NCBI RefSeq assembly: GCF_009728995.1
Contig: NZ_VTZW01000009.1
Location: 126,501 to 190,500, forward strand
Direction: 5' to 3'
DNA length: 64,000 nucleotides
Source: Streptomonospora sp. PA3
GTDB taxonomy: Bacteria; Actinomycetota; Actinomycetes; Streptosporangiales; Streptosporangiaceae
The position numbers and the translations under genes were made by a program. The notes under the pieces are model-generated. The model did not search any database. It saw nothing but the letters and a program-made list of their open reading frames with translations, and had not been told where the DNA came from. Each line of letters opens with the position of its first letter. Within the stretch, counting starts at the first letter, position 1. Below, piece after piece: positions 1 through 9,785 of this stretch.

Positions 1-1
1 C

Positions 2-55
2 GGCGCACCCGGCGCCGGCGGCCCGACCCCGGGGGCGCGCAAGCGCGCGTCCTGA
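2..55 (+). CDS. possible 3' end of a gene cut by the window edge
   Basis: Frame 2 is open from the first base to a TGA at 53-55 and would give about 17 residues rich in Gly, Pro and Ala. A perfect 12-bp hairpin follows 7 bp after the stop, which is the main reason to think a gene ends here. No family can be recognised from so short a tail, and the frame could be open by chance. Confidence 0.3.
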   Translation, partial: GAPGAGGPTPGARKRAS

Positions 56-62
56 CCCGCCC

Positions 63-89
63 CGTGCGGCGCGCAGGGCGCGCCGCACG
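63..89 (+). terminator. 12-bp perfect hairpin, 3-nt loop
   Basis: The arms 63-74 and 78-89 are exact reverse complements (CGTGCGGCGCGC) around the loop AGG. There is no T-run, which is usual for hairpin terminators in high-GC actinobacteria. It sits directly after the possible gene end at 55. Confidence 0.5.
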
Positions 90-263
90 CGGCTCCGTAT
101 TCGGACCTCCCCTATCCGACGGAATCTCCGCCCGTGTTCGGCCACCACGTCCCGGTGCCCGGTGCGCCGTCCGCCGGCCGAGGAGCCCCGACAGGGCTGA
201 GTAGCATGCGACCGTGGGCCGCCGGTGAGGGAGCGGTCCCCTCGCCGAGTGGGAGGCACCAGC

Positions 264-659
264 ATGGTCCGGCCGAATTCCGCTGCGCCGTTCCTGTGGG
301 CGCTGCGCGTCACGGCTGCCGTCCAGGCCGCGCTCATCGCCGTGGAGTTCGCAACGGCGGGTCAGTTGCTGATGGACCGGTCGGGCGCCCTGCCCGTGCA
401 CGCCGGAACGGCGCTCGCGGTGCACGTCGCCGGGGGCGCGCAGCTGGTCGCCGCAACTCTGCTCGTCCGCCCGGGAGGCGGCCCGGTGTGGCCCGCGGTT
501 CTCAGCGCCGCGGCGTTGGCCACCGGGTTCGCCCAGGCCTACTTCGGCAGCCACCTGATGCTCGACTGGCACGTGCCCACTGCGCTGCTGCTGGTCGCCC
601 TGGTGGTGGCCGTCCTCGTCGGCTCCTGGCTGCTCCCGGTGCGGCGCGCCGGGCGGTGA
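264..659 (+). CDS. small integral membrane protein, four predicted helices
   Basis: Predicted 131-aa protein. I chose the ATG at 264 because GGGAGG lies 7 bp upstream; an in-frame upstream ATG at 225 would add a basic, unlikely leader. Hydrophobic segments run at roughly residues 10-32, 50-70, 75-95 and 105-125, and the chain ends with basic residues, as in four-helix actinobacterial membrane proteins. No catalytic motif is visible and I do not recognise a named family. It stands alone, followed by the small acidic ORF at 753. Confidence 0.65.
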   Translation: MVRPNSAAPFLWALRVTAAVQAALIAVEFATAGQLLMDRSGALPVHAGTALAVHVAGGAQLVAATLLVRPGGGPVWPAVLSAAALATGFAQAYFGSHLMLDWHVPTALLLVALVVAVLVGSWLLPVRRAGR

Positions 660-752
660 GGCTCCGCCGCGCATCCCGGGCGCGCCGCCGCCCCGTGTGA
701 GCTGCGGTCCGGGGGGTAGAGGGGTGCCGCTGCAACCGACCGAGGAGTTTCC

Positions 753-923
753 ATGACGATGCCCGAGGAGTCCGGCAAGAAGACGTCGGACACCGACCAG
801 GTCCTCCCCGAGGAGGGCGACCAGAGCGAGGGGGAGCCCGACACCCGCCGCGAGCTGGAGGCCGAACTCCAGGACGCGATGGAGGAGACCGGTACCAGCC
901 GCGACGACTTCGAGGAGCAGTGA
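753..923 (+). CDS. small acidic protein (56 aa)
   Basis: ATG at 753 is preceded by CGAGGAG at a normal distance. The 56 residues are strongly acidic and hydrophilic (starting MTMPEESGKKTSDTDQ, ending RDDFEEQ) with no Cys and no aromatic residue except one Phe, suggesting a disordered or helical cytoplasmic protein. A perfect 14-bp hairpin 60 bp downstream looks like its terminator. Function unknown. Confidence 0.55.
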   Translation: MTMPEESGKKTSDTDQVLPEEGDQSEGEPDTRRELEAELQDAMEETGTSRDDFEEQ

Positions 924-983
924 CCGCGGCCGGGCGAACCGCGCGCGGCGCCGGCGCCCGGCCGCCGGTTCCTGCAGCAGGAG

Positions 984-1018
984 GAGGGGGAGGGCGCCGC
1001 CTGCGCGCCCTCCCCCTC
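984..1018. terminator. 14-bp perfect hairpin between convergent genes
   Basis: Arms 984-997 and 1005-1018 are exact reverse complements (GAGGGGGAGGGCGC) with a 7-nt loop. It lies between the plus-strand small ORF ending at 923 and the minus-strand cellulase ending at 1051, so it could serve both. Confidence 0.7.
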
Positions 1019-1050
1019 TCAGCCGGGAACCCCGGCGGTGATCGCGGCCG

Positions 1051-2610
<1,560 letters not shown>

Positions 2611-2850
2611 TCACCGATCGGCGGAGGAGTCCCGCGAAGCGGAGCGGGCGCGCACGACCAGCACCGCCATGGCGATGTCGAGCGGCAGGACGAAGGCGCA
2701 CAGCGCACCGAGCGCGGCGGCCACGGTCGTGGCGCCGTTGACGGCGGCGTACACGGCCGCGCCGGCGAGGAACGCCGTGAAGACGAGGTTCACCACCAGA
2801 GCCCTGACCGGGTTCCCGCCCTTCTCGCCGCTGCCGCCCACAGTGTCCAC
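2611..2850 (-). CDS. small two-helix membrane protein
   Basis: A 79-aa product from a GTG at 2850, with GAAGGG running into the start codon. Two hydrophobic segments (about residues 17-40 and 45-66) are followed by a basic, Ser-rich tail, the pattern of a small hairpin membrane protein. No homologue is recognised. It is divergent from nothing obvious and sits between cel6A regulatory DNA and another membrane protein gene. Confidence 0.5.
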   Translation of the reverse strand: MDTVGGSGEKGGNPVRALVVNLVFTAFLAGAAVYAAVNGATTVAAALGALCAFVLPLDIAMAVLVVRARSASRDSSADR

Positions 2851-2942
2851 CCTTCGCTTCTCTCACCCGCCCCGCGGAGCGCGGCAGCGGTCATCCCGAA
2901 CAGACTGCACGATCCGGGCACGCGCCGGCGCCCGACCGCCCG

Positions 2943-3644
2943 TCACAGCGGTGAGTGGCGCCGGTACTCGCCGATCCACAGGTGGGGTGCGCAGCGGTGG
3001 AGGTGCGCCGCCATCTCGCGGTAGTCCTTGATGCCCCTGACACTGAACCGCAGGCGGGACCCGGGCAGCCCGGGGACGGGCGGGGGTTCGTCGCGGGTGA
3101 GGCGCTGGTGGGTGGCGAACGGCTCCTGCCCGGAGACCGAGCCGGGGTCGTGCAGAAACACCTCGACGGCATACATGTGCTTGCCGTTCTCGGTGGTGAG
3201 GAAGCGCATGAGCTCCTGGCCGAGCCGCGCACCCAGGCCGGCCTTGAAGGTGCGCCTGCTCTCCCGCCAGCTCCCGCCCACCGCCCGGATCTGCGGCCAG
3301 TCGACCCGCTCGGCACTCCGCCGGGTGACGAACCACAGCCCGGTCCGGTCCGCGGCCAGCCCGTGCGTACGCGACGAGGCGGCGACGCCGGCGATCGCCG
3401 GCAGGCTCAGCAGACCGCACGCGATGGCGATGACGAGGGCGATGGTGCGTTCCGGGCCGGCCGCGCCGCCCGTGAGGAAGCGCTCCGGCCAGGCGGCGCC
3501 GAGAGCCGCACAGCAGGTCATCAGGATCAACACGGCTGTACCCGCCAGCGAGCGCCCCATTCCGCTGCGTCCGAGGTTCACGAAGGCGGCGTCGGCGGCG
3601 GGCCGGGAACGGCCGGTCTCCTCCGATCTGGGCACCCGGTCCAC
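2943..3644 (-). CDS. membrane protein with cytoplasmic PH-like region, unknown
   Basis: A 233-aa product if translation starts at GTG 3644, which has GAAAGGA about 9 bp upstream; the frame is open much further but upstream codons look non-coding. Two membrane segments (about 34-56 and 68-90) precede a soluble region resembling the PH-like domains of small actinobacterial membrane proteins (RTGLWFVTRR... VDWPQIRAV). The pattern residue-Trp-Pro-x-Ile is typical of such folds. Function is unknown. Confidence 0.65.
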   Translation of the reverse strand: MDRVPRSEETGRSRPAADAAFVNLGRSGMGRSLAGTAVLILMTCCAALGAAWPERFLTGGAAGPERTIALVIAIACGLLSLPAIAGVAASSRTHGLAADRTGLWFVTRRSAERVDWPQIRAVGGSWRESRRTFKAGLGARLGQELMRFLTTENGKHMYAVEVFLHDPGSVSGQEPFATHQRLTRDEPPPVPGLPGSRLRFSVRGIKDYREMAAHLHRCAPHLWIGEYRRHSPL

Positions 3645-3771
3645 GGGGATCGGTCCTTTCGCCGGGTGCGGTGTCCATGGTGGGACTCGCCGGTCCGGGC
3701 GCGGGTTCCCGCAGCCCGGGCCGTGGCGCGCAGCGGCCTCGGCTGCGGCGCACGGGACACCCGATACACGC

Positions 3772-4419
3772 TCAGCGCAGCCGCTCGGCCTCGCCCGGCC
3801 GGACCACGCGGGAGCAGTTGCCGCGCGTGGCCTTGACGATCTCCCCGTTGGCGCGGTCGCTGCGGCGCACCCACTCCTGCGCGTCCTCGGCGCTGCGGCC
3901 GCCGGCGATCTGGCGCTCGACCAGGCGCGCCTCGCGCGTGGTGTCGTCGGCATCGACGTACCACAGGTCGTTCAGCAGGGCCCGGACCTCGCGCCACAGC
4001 GGGGCGTCCTCGGCGAGGTAGTTGCCCTCGGTCACCACCAGCCGCACTCCCGGCTCGACGATCAGCCGCGCGGCCACCGGCTCGTCCAGCGTCCGGTCGA
4101 AGTCGGGTGCGTAAACGGGGGACTCGCCGACCGCGTGCAGGCGCCGCAGCAGCGCCAGGTAGCCGCGCACGTCGAAGGTGTCGGGAGCGCCCTTGCGGTC
4201 GCGGCGGCCCAGCCGCTCCAGTTGCGCGTTGGACAGGTGGAACCCGTCCATCGGCAGGTAGGCGGCGGTGCCCGGCCCCTGCGCGGCGCACACCTCGTCG
4301 ACCAGATACCGCGCCAGCGCGGACTTGCCGGCTCCCGGCGGCCCCGCCAACCCGAGGAACGCCCGCGACGCCGCCCGTGCCGCCATCCCACCGGCCTCGG
4401 CGGCCAACTCCTCAAGCAT
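3772..4419 (-). CDS. P-loop nucleoside/nucleotide kinase family protein (uridine kinase-like)
   Basis: A 215-aa cytoplasmic kinase. Walker A is GPPGAGKS at residues 26-33; a DGFH motif (PMDGFHLSN) follows at the position where uridine kinases and phosphoribulokinase-like enzymes bind the sugar, and VVTEGNYL is the Walker-B-like strand. The ATG at 4419 gives the usual length. Relatives include YggC/FrcK-type sugar kinases, so the acceptor could be a nucleoside or a sugar; this cannot be decided from sequence. It is divergent from the esterase at 4564. Confidence 0.8.
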   Translation of the reverse strand: MLEELAAEAGGMAARAASRAFLGLAGPPGAGKSALARYLVDEVCAAQGPGTAAYLPMDGFHLSNAQLERLGRRDRKGAPDTFDVRGYLALLRRLHAVGESPVYAPDFDRTLDEPVAARLIVEPGVRLVVTEGNYLAEDAPLWREVRALLNDLWYVDADDTTREARLVERQIAGGRSAEDAQEWVRRSDRANGEIVKATRGNCSRVVRPGEAERLR

Positions 4420-4563
4420 GGAAGCAACCCTAAGGCCTGGTATCCGGCGGATTCCGCACGTCCGGCCCTCAGGCGCAGGCCCGCCCGGCGGACGCATGGT
4501 CGAGCGCGCGGGTGTTAGTGGAACGGTACGGCCGCACCGCCGTCGATCGAGCCAGGGGGCACC

Positions 4564-5892
4564 ATGGACGCCGCGACGACGATCCGCGACTCGTTCCGGC
4601 GGCTGCCCGACGCCGCCGCGCTCGACCCGCTGCTGGAGCGGGTGGGCGACGCCCGGTTCGTGCTGCTGGGCGAGGCATCCCACGGGACCTCGGAGTTCTA
4701 CGGGTGGCGGGCGGCGATCACCGAGCGGCTCGTGCGCGAGAAGGGCTTCTCGCTCATCGCGGTCGAAGGCGACTGGCCCGACTGCCTGCACGTCCACCGC
4801 CACCTCGCCGACCGCCCCGACGCGGCGGAGGACACCGCCGCGGTACTGGAGGGGTTCGCGCGCTGGCCGCGATGGATGTGGGCCAACGAGGAGATCCTGG
4901 GCCTGCTGCGCCGCCTGCGCGAACGCAACGCGCAACTGCCGCCCGAGGAGCGCACCGGGTTCTTCGGCCTGGACGTCTACTCGCTGTGGGACTCGCTGCA
5001 GGCCGTGCTGGACTATCTCCGCGAACACGAGCCCGACCAGGTCGGCGCCGCGATGTCGGCCTACCGCTGCTTCGAGCCCTACGCCGGCGACGAGCGGGCC
5101 TACGCACGCTCCACCGCGCTCGTCCCGCCCGGATGCGCCGACGAGGTGGCCTCGCTGCTGACCGGCATGCGGCAGGGCGCCATGGCCGCGGAGACGGGCT
5201 CCGCCGGGACCGCCGGGGACGCGGGCGGATCGGCGGAGCGCCTGGCCGCGGTGCAAAACGCCGAGGTCGTCGCCAACGCCGAGCGCTACTACCGGTCCAT
5301 GATCGGCGGCGGCACCGGCGCTTGGAACATCCGCGACACCCACATGGCCGACACCCTGGAGCGGCTCGTCGACCACTACGGGCGCGGCGCCAAGGCCGTG
5401 GTCTGGGCGCACAACACCCACATCGGCGACGCGCGGGCCACCGACATGGCGGCGGCGTCCATGGTCAACCTGGGCCAGCTGATGCGGGAGCGCCGTGCGC
5501 ACGAGGGCGTGGTCGCGGTGGGTTTCGGCACTCACAGCGGTACCGTGATCGCCGGCCGGCACTGGGGCGCCGACCCCGAACCGATGACCGTGCCGCCGGC
5601 CCGCGCCGGAAGCCTGGAGGACCGCCTGCACGGGGTCCTCCACGGAGGCGCCGCGATCGCCGTCTTCCCCGAATCGGGCGAGCCGCCGGAGTGGGCGGCG
5701 CGAACGCTGGACCACCGGGCGATCGGCGTCGTCTACCGCCCCGCGTACGAGGCGTGGAGCAACTACGTGCCCACGGTGGCGGGAAGGCGCTACGACGCGT
5801 TCGTGCACTGCGACCGCACCAGCGCCGTGCACCCGCTGCACCGCGCCGAACCGGCGCCGCGCGAACCCGAGACCTATCCCAGCGGAGTGTGA
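4564..5892 (+). CDS. erythromycin esterase family protein
   Basis: A 442-aa protein of the EreA/EreB-like family (Pfam erythro_esteras). The family signature GEASHGTSEFY is at residues 36-46, EGDWPDC near 67-73, and WAHNTHIGD near 279-287, carrying the His and Glu residues that form the esterase/hydrolase centre. ATG 4564 follows a GGGGG ribosome site. Chromosomal members in actinomycetes are often not macrolide-resistance genes, so I name only the family. It is followed by a small membrane protein gene 55 bp downstream. Confidence 0.85.
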   Translation: MDAATTIRDSFRRLPDAAALDPLLERVGDARFVLLGEASHGTSEFYGWRAAITERLVREKGFSLIAVEGDWPDCLHVHRHLADRPDAAEDTAAVLEGFARWPRWMWANEEILGLLRRLRERNAQLPPEERTGFFGLDVYSLWDSLQAVLDYLREHEPDQVGAAMSAYRCFEPYAGDERAYARSTALVPPGCADEVASLLTGMRQGAMAAETGSAGTAGDAGGSAERLAAVQNAEVVANAERYYRSMIGGGTGAWNIRDTHMADTLERLVDHYGRGAKAVVWAHNTHIGDARATDMAAASMVNLGQLMRERRAHEGVVAVGFGTHSGTVIAGRHWGADPEPMTVPPARAGSLEDRLHGVLHGGAAIAVFPESGEPPEWAARTLDHRAIGVVYRPAYEAWSNYVPTVAGRRYDAFVHCDRTSAVHPLHRAEPAPREPETYPSGV

Positions 5893-5946
5893 GGCGCGCC
5901 CGGAGCGCGCCGCCGCCGCGATTCGCGGGAAGGAAGCGAGGAGGAG

Positions 5947-6201
5947 ATGACACGCGGTCAAGGAGACAAGCCCCCGCGCGGCAGCCACGACCGGCCCCGC
6001 AGCGCGCTGAACCTGCGGCTGGCCTTGGCCGTGCTGGGCATCCTCATCTGCGTCCCGCTGGGTGTGACGGCCTGGGTCACCGGTTTCACCGCCGTGGCGG
6101 TCATCCTCTGGGTGCTCGCGCTGATCGGCGTGCTCGACATCGCTGTCGTCCTCTGGCGGCGAAGGCAGCGGGGACCGGGCCACCGTTCGCTGTTCGAGTG
6201 A
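5947..6201 (+). CDS. small membrane protein, DUF6343-like
   Basis: An 84-aa protein with a charged N-terminus containing RSALNLR, then two membrane helices (about 25-47 and 50-70) and a basic tail ending RRRQRGPGHRSLFE. The N-terminal SALNLRL segment is typical of actinobacterial DUF6343 proteins. GAGGAGG sits directly before the ATG. Function unknown. Its 3' end was probably only about 26 bp from the convergent amidase gene before the 281-bp element inserted. Confidence 0.7.
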   Translation: MTRGQGDKPPRGSHDRPRSALNLRLALAVLGILICVPLGVTAWVTGFTAVAVILWVLALIGVLDIAVVLWRRRQRGPGHRSLFE

Positions 6202-6228
6202 GGGCCGGCCCGGACCCCGCCGGGCCTA

Positions 6229-6509
6229 CGTCCTGTTTAAGAAGCCGGACACCACAGCGGCTGCGGCCATGGGGCTGTGCTGCGCGAAGCGCTGTGCGCC
6301 GGCTTGCCGCCGAGCGCACGGCGCACCATTACGCCGGAGGACCGCCCCCATGGCACGGCTCCACCCGCCAAGCTCAGCGTGCGCTCGGCGGCAAGCTGTG
6401 CTCGCGCTACGCGAACCGCACCCATTGCCGCAACCTCGATGGTGGCCGCCCCAGGTGGTACCCGGTGGGTTCCTGGAAAGCGGCGCCCCCGCCATTCTTA
6501 AACACGACC
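6229..6509. mobile_element. 281-bp MITE-like element with terminal inverted repeats
   Basis: The ends 6229-6243 (CGTCCTGTTTAAGAA) and 6495-6509 (complement GGTCGTGTTTAAGAA) match at 13 of 15 bases. Both are flanked by TA (6227-6228 and 6510-6511), a 2-bp target duplication. Inside, 6302-6320 and 6378-6396 form a perfect 19-bp inverted repeat. No ORF of transposase size or motif is present, so this is a non-autonomous element or a very short remnant. The TA duplication suits Tc1/IS630 or some IS5-group transposases; the mobilising family is not known from this window. Confidence 0.72.
6302..6396. repeat. perfect 19-bp inverted repeat inside the element
   Basis: 6302-6320 and 6378-6396 are exact reverse complements separated by 57 bp. 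The strand would fold into a long stem, a common feature of MITEs. Confidence 0.85.
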
Positions 6510-7264
6510 TAGTCCTGCCGGCGGGCCATGGCCTGCAGCAGCTGCGCGAACGCGTGTCCGCTGACGCGGTCGCCCCATCCTTCCTTGGCCTCGCTGCCCA
6601 CGCTGGCGCGGACCCGGCGCAGGGCCTCGGCGGTCTCGTCGCCGTACCGGCCGTCGACTCCGTACTCGGGGAGGCTGCCGCCGGCCTTGAGGATGAGCGA
6701 CTGGAGCGCGATCACGTGCTCCTTCTTCCCGGTGGCCTCGCCGTCGCCTTTGCGCAGGTTGATCAGGGACATGTCGTCGTCTCCTCCTCGGGTGGGCATG
6801 CCGTCGCGGACCCAGGTGTGCAGCTCGTCGCCGGGGCAGGTGGTTTCGTTGACGTCGCGGTGGCCTTTGGCGGCCAGGCGCCGCCCGGCCCGCTCGCAGG
6901 CTTCGTCGTAGAGCGCGCGGACGGCGGCCTTGGCTGCGGGGGTGGGATTGTTCTGGCCGATGTAGCAGACGCCGATGCCGCTGCGGTTGTGGCCGACGGC
7001 GTGCGCCCCGACGACCAGCCAGCCGCGCCCTTCGTAGGCGGTTCCGGAGTCGTCGACGAGCATGTTGTAGCCGATGTCGGACCACCCGCGCCCGTCCATG
7101 TGGAAGTCCTGGATGGCGCGGACCGACTGCGTGGTGGGCCCGGCGGAGTGGTGCACGATGAACTCGGTGCGCGCGTCCCATGAGACGTACTCGCGGTTGC
7201 GGGGCGGGCGCGCTCCCCACTCCGACCGGTCGACGATGCCGACCTCACTGTCTGTTCTCGTCAT
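6509..7264 (-). CDS. PGRP-type N-acetylmuramoyl-L-alanine amidase
   Basis: A 251-aa peptidoglycan amidase-like protein (Amidase_2/PGRP fold). Zinc ligands line up with T7 lysozyme: His38 in IVHHSAG, His135 and Cys143 in GHRDVNETTC, with Tyr66 in the YNM motif. After residue 165 comes an 85-residue C-terminal domain similar to peptidoglycan-binding repeats (GVDGRYGDETAEAL). No signal peptide is visible, so it may act in the cytoplasm, be phage-derived, or be exported another way. ATG 7264 lacks a clear ribosome site. The TAG stop uses the TA duplication plus the first G of the inserted element; the pre-insertion sequence would also read TAG. Confidence 0.88.
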   Translation of the reverse strand: MTRTDSEVGIVDRSEWGARPPRNREYVSWDARTEFIVHHSAGPTTQSVRAIQDFHMDGRGWSDIGYNMLVDDSGTAYEGRGWLVVGAHAVGHNRSGIGVCYIGQNNPTPAAKAAVRALYDEACERAGRRLAAKGHRDVNETTCPGDELHTWVRDGMPTRGGDDDMSLINLRKGDGEATGKKEHVIALQSLILKAGGSLPEYGVDGRYGDETAEALRRVRASVGSEAKEGWGDRVSGHAFAQLLQAMARRQD

Positions 7265-7483
7265 GGCAAGACTCTGGCACCCCAGGGCGACCGATCGCAC
7301 ACGTTCCGCAGATTCCGCAGATGACGGGCACCCCGACCGGGCCGCCAGGTCGGGTCCGCGGCCGCCGCGCGGTCCCGTCGCAGCCTGACGGGAGTCTTCC
7401 GCGCAGTGCACGGGTCCGCCGCGGATGATCCGGGCGCTATGTGTACTCTTGCCCGAATCCCCCGATACCGCCAGGAGGTACAC

Positions 7484-8128
7484 GTGTCCGACCGAGACCT
7501 CCGTCCGGACATCCAGGCCGCGCGGGACCGCATGAGCTACCGGCCCAATCGCGAGATCGACGCCCTGGCCGACCACCTCTGGGCGGGCGAGCAGGTGGCC
7601 CTGCTCGCGGGAGGGCGGTACGACGGGACGGACGACGGGTTGCTGGCGCTGACGAACCGGCGGCTGCTCTTCCTCTACGAAGGGTGGGGGTCCCGGACCG
7701 CGCGGACGTTCGATCTGGGCGAGATCTCCTCGGTGCGGTGGTCGAGCGGGATCATGTCGGGGGAGCTCGCCGTCTACGCCTCGGGCGACGAGGCGGTCTT
7801 CGACAAGGTGATGAAGGACGACGGCAGGGCCATGGCCGATGCGGTCGACAACGCCGTCGCCGGCGGCGGCCCGCCGCACGCTCCCGCACCGTCCCCCGCC
7901 CAGCAGTGGTGGCCGCAGGCGCACGCTCCGCATCCCCCGGCCCCGCCGCATCCGGCAGCGGCACGGCCGGCGCCCCCGCACCCGGGCTACGCGCACGCGC
8001 ATCAGCCGCCACAGCAGGCCCCCGCCGATCCGCTGCCGCACGTGCCGTCGTTCGACCTCGTGCGGATCCTGCGCGACCGCGGCGTTTTGACCCCCGACGA
8101 GTTCCTCGGCATCGTGCAGCGCCTGTAG
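7484..8128 (+). CDS. bacterial PH-domain protein with Pro/His-rich linker and SHOCT-like tail
   Basis: A 214-aa protein from GTG 7484, chosen for AGGAGG 7 bp upstream. Residues about 15-120 resemble the YokE-type bacterial PH domain (LLALTNRRLLFLYEG, then a ARTFDLGEISSVRW strand). Residues 125-185 are Pro/His/Ala-rich and probably disordered. The last 30 residues (LVRILRDRGVLTPDEFLGIVQ) are a SHOCT-like helix, often found at ends of membrane-associated proteins. Such PH-SHOCT proteins have no assigned role. Confidence 0.75.
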   Translation: MSDRDLRPDIQAARDRMSYRPNREIDALADHLWAGEQVALLAGGRYDGTDDGLLALTNRRLLFLYEGWGSRTARTFDLGEISSVRWSSGIMSGELAVYASGDEAVFDKVMKDDGRAMADAVDNAVAGGGPPHAPAPSPAQQWWPQAHAPHPPAPPHPAAARPAPPHPGYAHAHQPPQQAPADPLPHVPSFDLVRILRDRGVLTPDEFLGIVQRL

Positions 8129-8397
8129 CGGTGGTGCGGGGCGCCGCCCGGCGGCGCGCCGCGGCACGCGCGGCACCGCCGCCCGCGCAGGCTCTCGGCG
8201 GGTGATCCCCGCGGTCGGACGCGGACCCGCATCGGCGTGCTCCCGGATGGGCACTGCGGGGCGGCCGGCGCTGCGGCGATTCGGCGGAGCGGATCGGGGA
8301 AGCGGCCCGGTGGCCGGTCCGCGACCGGGTGCCGGCCGCCCGCCGCGCACCCGGTACCGCGCCTCCACCCGCTTCCGAGTGCACCAGGAGCCGCCTC

Positions 8398-9231
8398 ATG
8401 AGCGCCCAGCCCAGCCCCGTCTCGCAGCCCCAGGCCTTCCGGCCGCAGCGCGTCATCGTCACCGGCGCCGATTCCGGGATAGGCAAGTCCACCGCCAAGG
8501 CACTGGCCGCTCCCGGGCGCCAGATCGCGCTGACCTGGCACGAGGACTCCGACGGCGTCCAGCGCGCCGCCGAGAACGTGCGCAACGAGGGCGCCGAGGC
8601 CCGCGTGTACCGGCTCGACCTCACCGACCCCACGTCGGGCGCCGCGGTGGTCGACGAGGCGGCCTCGGCCATGGGCGGCGTCGACGCCCTGGTGCTGTCC
8701 TCCGGCACCGGATCCGCGGAGCCCCTGCTCGACATGGACTACTCCACCTGGCGCCACGTCGTGTCCGTCGACCTCGACGGCGCGTTCTGCTGCCTGCAAG
8801 CGGGCGCGCGCCACATGGCGGCCGCCGGCACGGGCGGCCGGATCGTGGTGATCACCTCGGTCCACGAGCACGCACCGCGAGTGGGCGCGGCTCCCTACTG
8901 CGCGGCCAAGGGCGGAGCGGGCCTGCTGGCCAAGGTCGCGGCGCTGGAGCTGGCGGAGTACGGCATCACGGTCAACGCGGTGGCGCCCGGCGAGATCGCG
9001 ACGCCCATGACCGGGCAGGAGGACGAGTCGGTGCTGCAGGGCAAGCGCCGCCCCGGCATTCCCGTCGCCCGCCCCGGCGACGCGCGCGAGGTCGCCTCCA
9101 TCGTGGCCTTCTTGTGCGGACCCGACGCCGGATACGTCACCGGCGCCTCCTGGACCGTCGACGGCGGCATGCTCCAGATGGGCCCGCAGGCCGGCTCCCA
9201 CCTGGGCAGCGACGACTGGCGCCGCCCGTAG
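8398..9231 (+). CDS. short-chain dehydrogenase/reductase
   Basis: A 277-aa NAD(P)-dependent SDR. The cofactor loop TGADSGIG is at residues 22-29; the catalytic Ser lies in VVITSVHEH, and Tyr167 and Lys171 form the YxxxK motif. The C-terminal VTGASWTVDGGM is the usual end of classical SDRs. It resembles glucose-dehydrogenase-like/YgfF-like SDRs, but the substrate is unknown. ATG 8398 with CAGGAG upstream is preferred to the in-frame ATG at 8329. Confidence 0.88.
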   Translation: MSAQPSPVSQPQAFRPQRVIVTGADSGIGKSTAKALAAPGRQIALTWHEDSDGVQRAAENVRNEGAEARVYRLDLTDPTSGAAVVDEAASAMGGVDALVLSSGTGSAEPLLDMDYSTWRHVVSVDLDGAFCCLQAGARHMAAAGTGGRIVVITSVHEHAPRVGAAPYCAAKGGAGLLAKVAALELAEYGITVNAVAPGEIATPMTGQEDESVLQGKRRPGIPVARPGDAREVASIVAFLCGPDAGYVTGASWTVDGGMLQMGPQAGSHLGSDDWRRP

Positions 9232-9338
9232 TCGCCGCTGCCGCGCAGGCGGCCGCACACCGCCGGGCCGGGAGACGTTTGCGCGGGGCCGCGTCCGGTA
9301 GTCCTCAGGGCATGACGCGGCGGCGGAAGGGAGTGTCC

Positions 9339-9785
9339 ATGCTGATCCGGTCAGCCCTGCAGGGCTCGGTGGCGGGAGCGCTGGCGACGGGGGCCATGAC
9401 GGCGGCGTTCGAGGCCGGGCGCAAGCAGGGCAGCCACCGCCACCCGCCCAAGCACATGATCCGCGCCCACCTGCCCGGCGGCCATCCCGGCAGGCCCCGC
9501 AAGGGCGAGAACGCGGTCACGGGGATCGCCCACCTGGGCTTCGGAACGGTCGCCGGCGCCCTCTTCGGTGCCGTGACCGGCCGCCGCAGGCCGCCGCGGA
9601 CCCTGGGCGTCGCCTACGCGCTGGCCGTCATGCTCGCCGGCTACCAGGGGTGGGCGCCGAGGATCGGCGCGCTCCCGCCGCTGGCGCAGGACCACCCCGC
9701 CCGCGCGACCACCCTCACGGCGGCGCACCTCATCTACGGCTGGACCCTCGCCGCCGCCCTCCGCCGCATGCGCCGTTCCGACTGA
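9339..9785 (+). CDS. membrane protein, DUF1440/DUF6789-like
   Basis: A 148-aa protein starting MLIRSALQGSVAGALATGAM, with GGAAGGGAG upstream of ATG 9339; an earlier ATG at 9312 has no ribosome site. Three to four hydrophobic segments, conserved-looking PPKHMIRAHL and GIAHLGFGTVAGALFG stretches resemble small DUF1440/DUF6789 inner-membrane proteins. Function is unknown. It may be cotranscribed with the SDR 107 bp upstream. Confidence 0.7.
   Translation: MLIRSALQGSVAGALATGAMTAAFEAGRKQGSHRHPPKHMIRAHLPGGHPGRPRKGENAVTGIAHLGFGTVAGALFGAVTGRRRPPRTLGVAYALAVMLAGYQGWAPRIGALPPLAQDHPARATTLTAAHLIYGWTLAAALRRMRRSD

Noticed and set aside
4512-6512. 666-aa plus-strand ORF over the esterase, DUF6343 gene and the MITE
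   Set aside because: Frame shadow of the erythromycin-esterase gene; no domain and Arg/Gly-rich composition.
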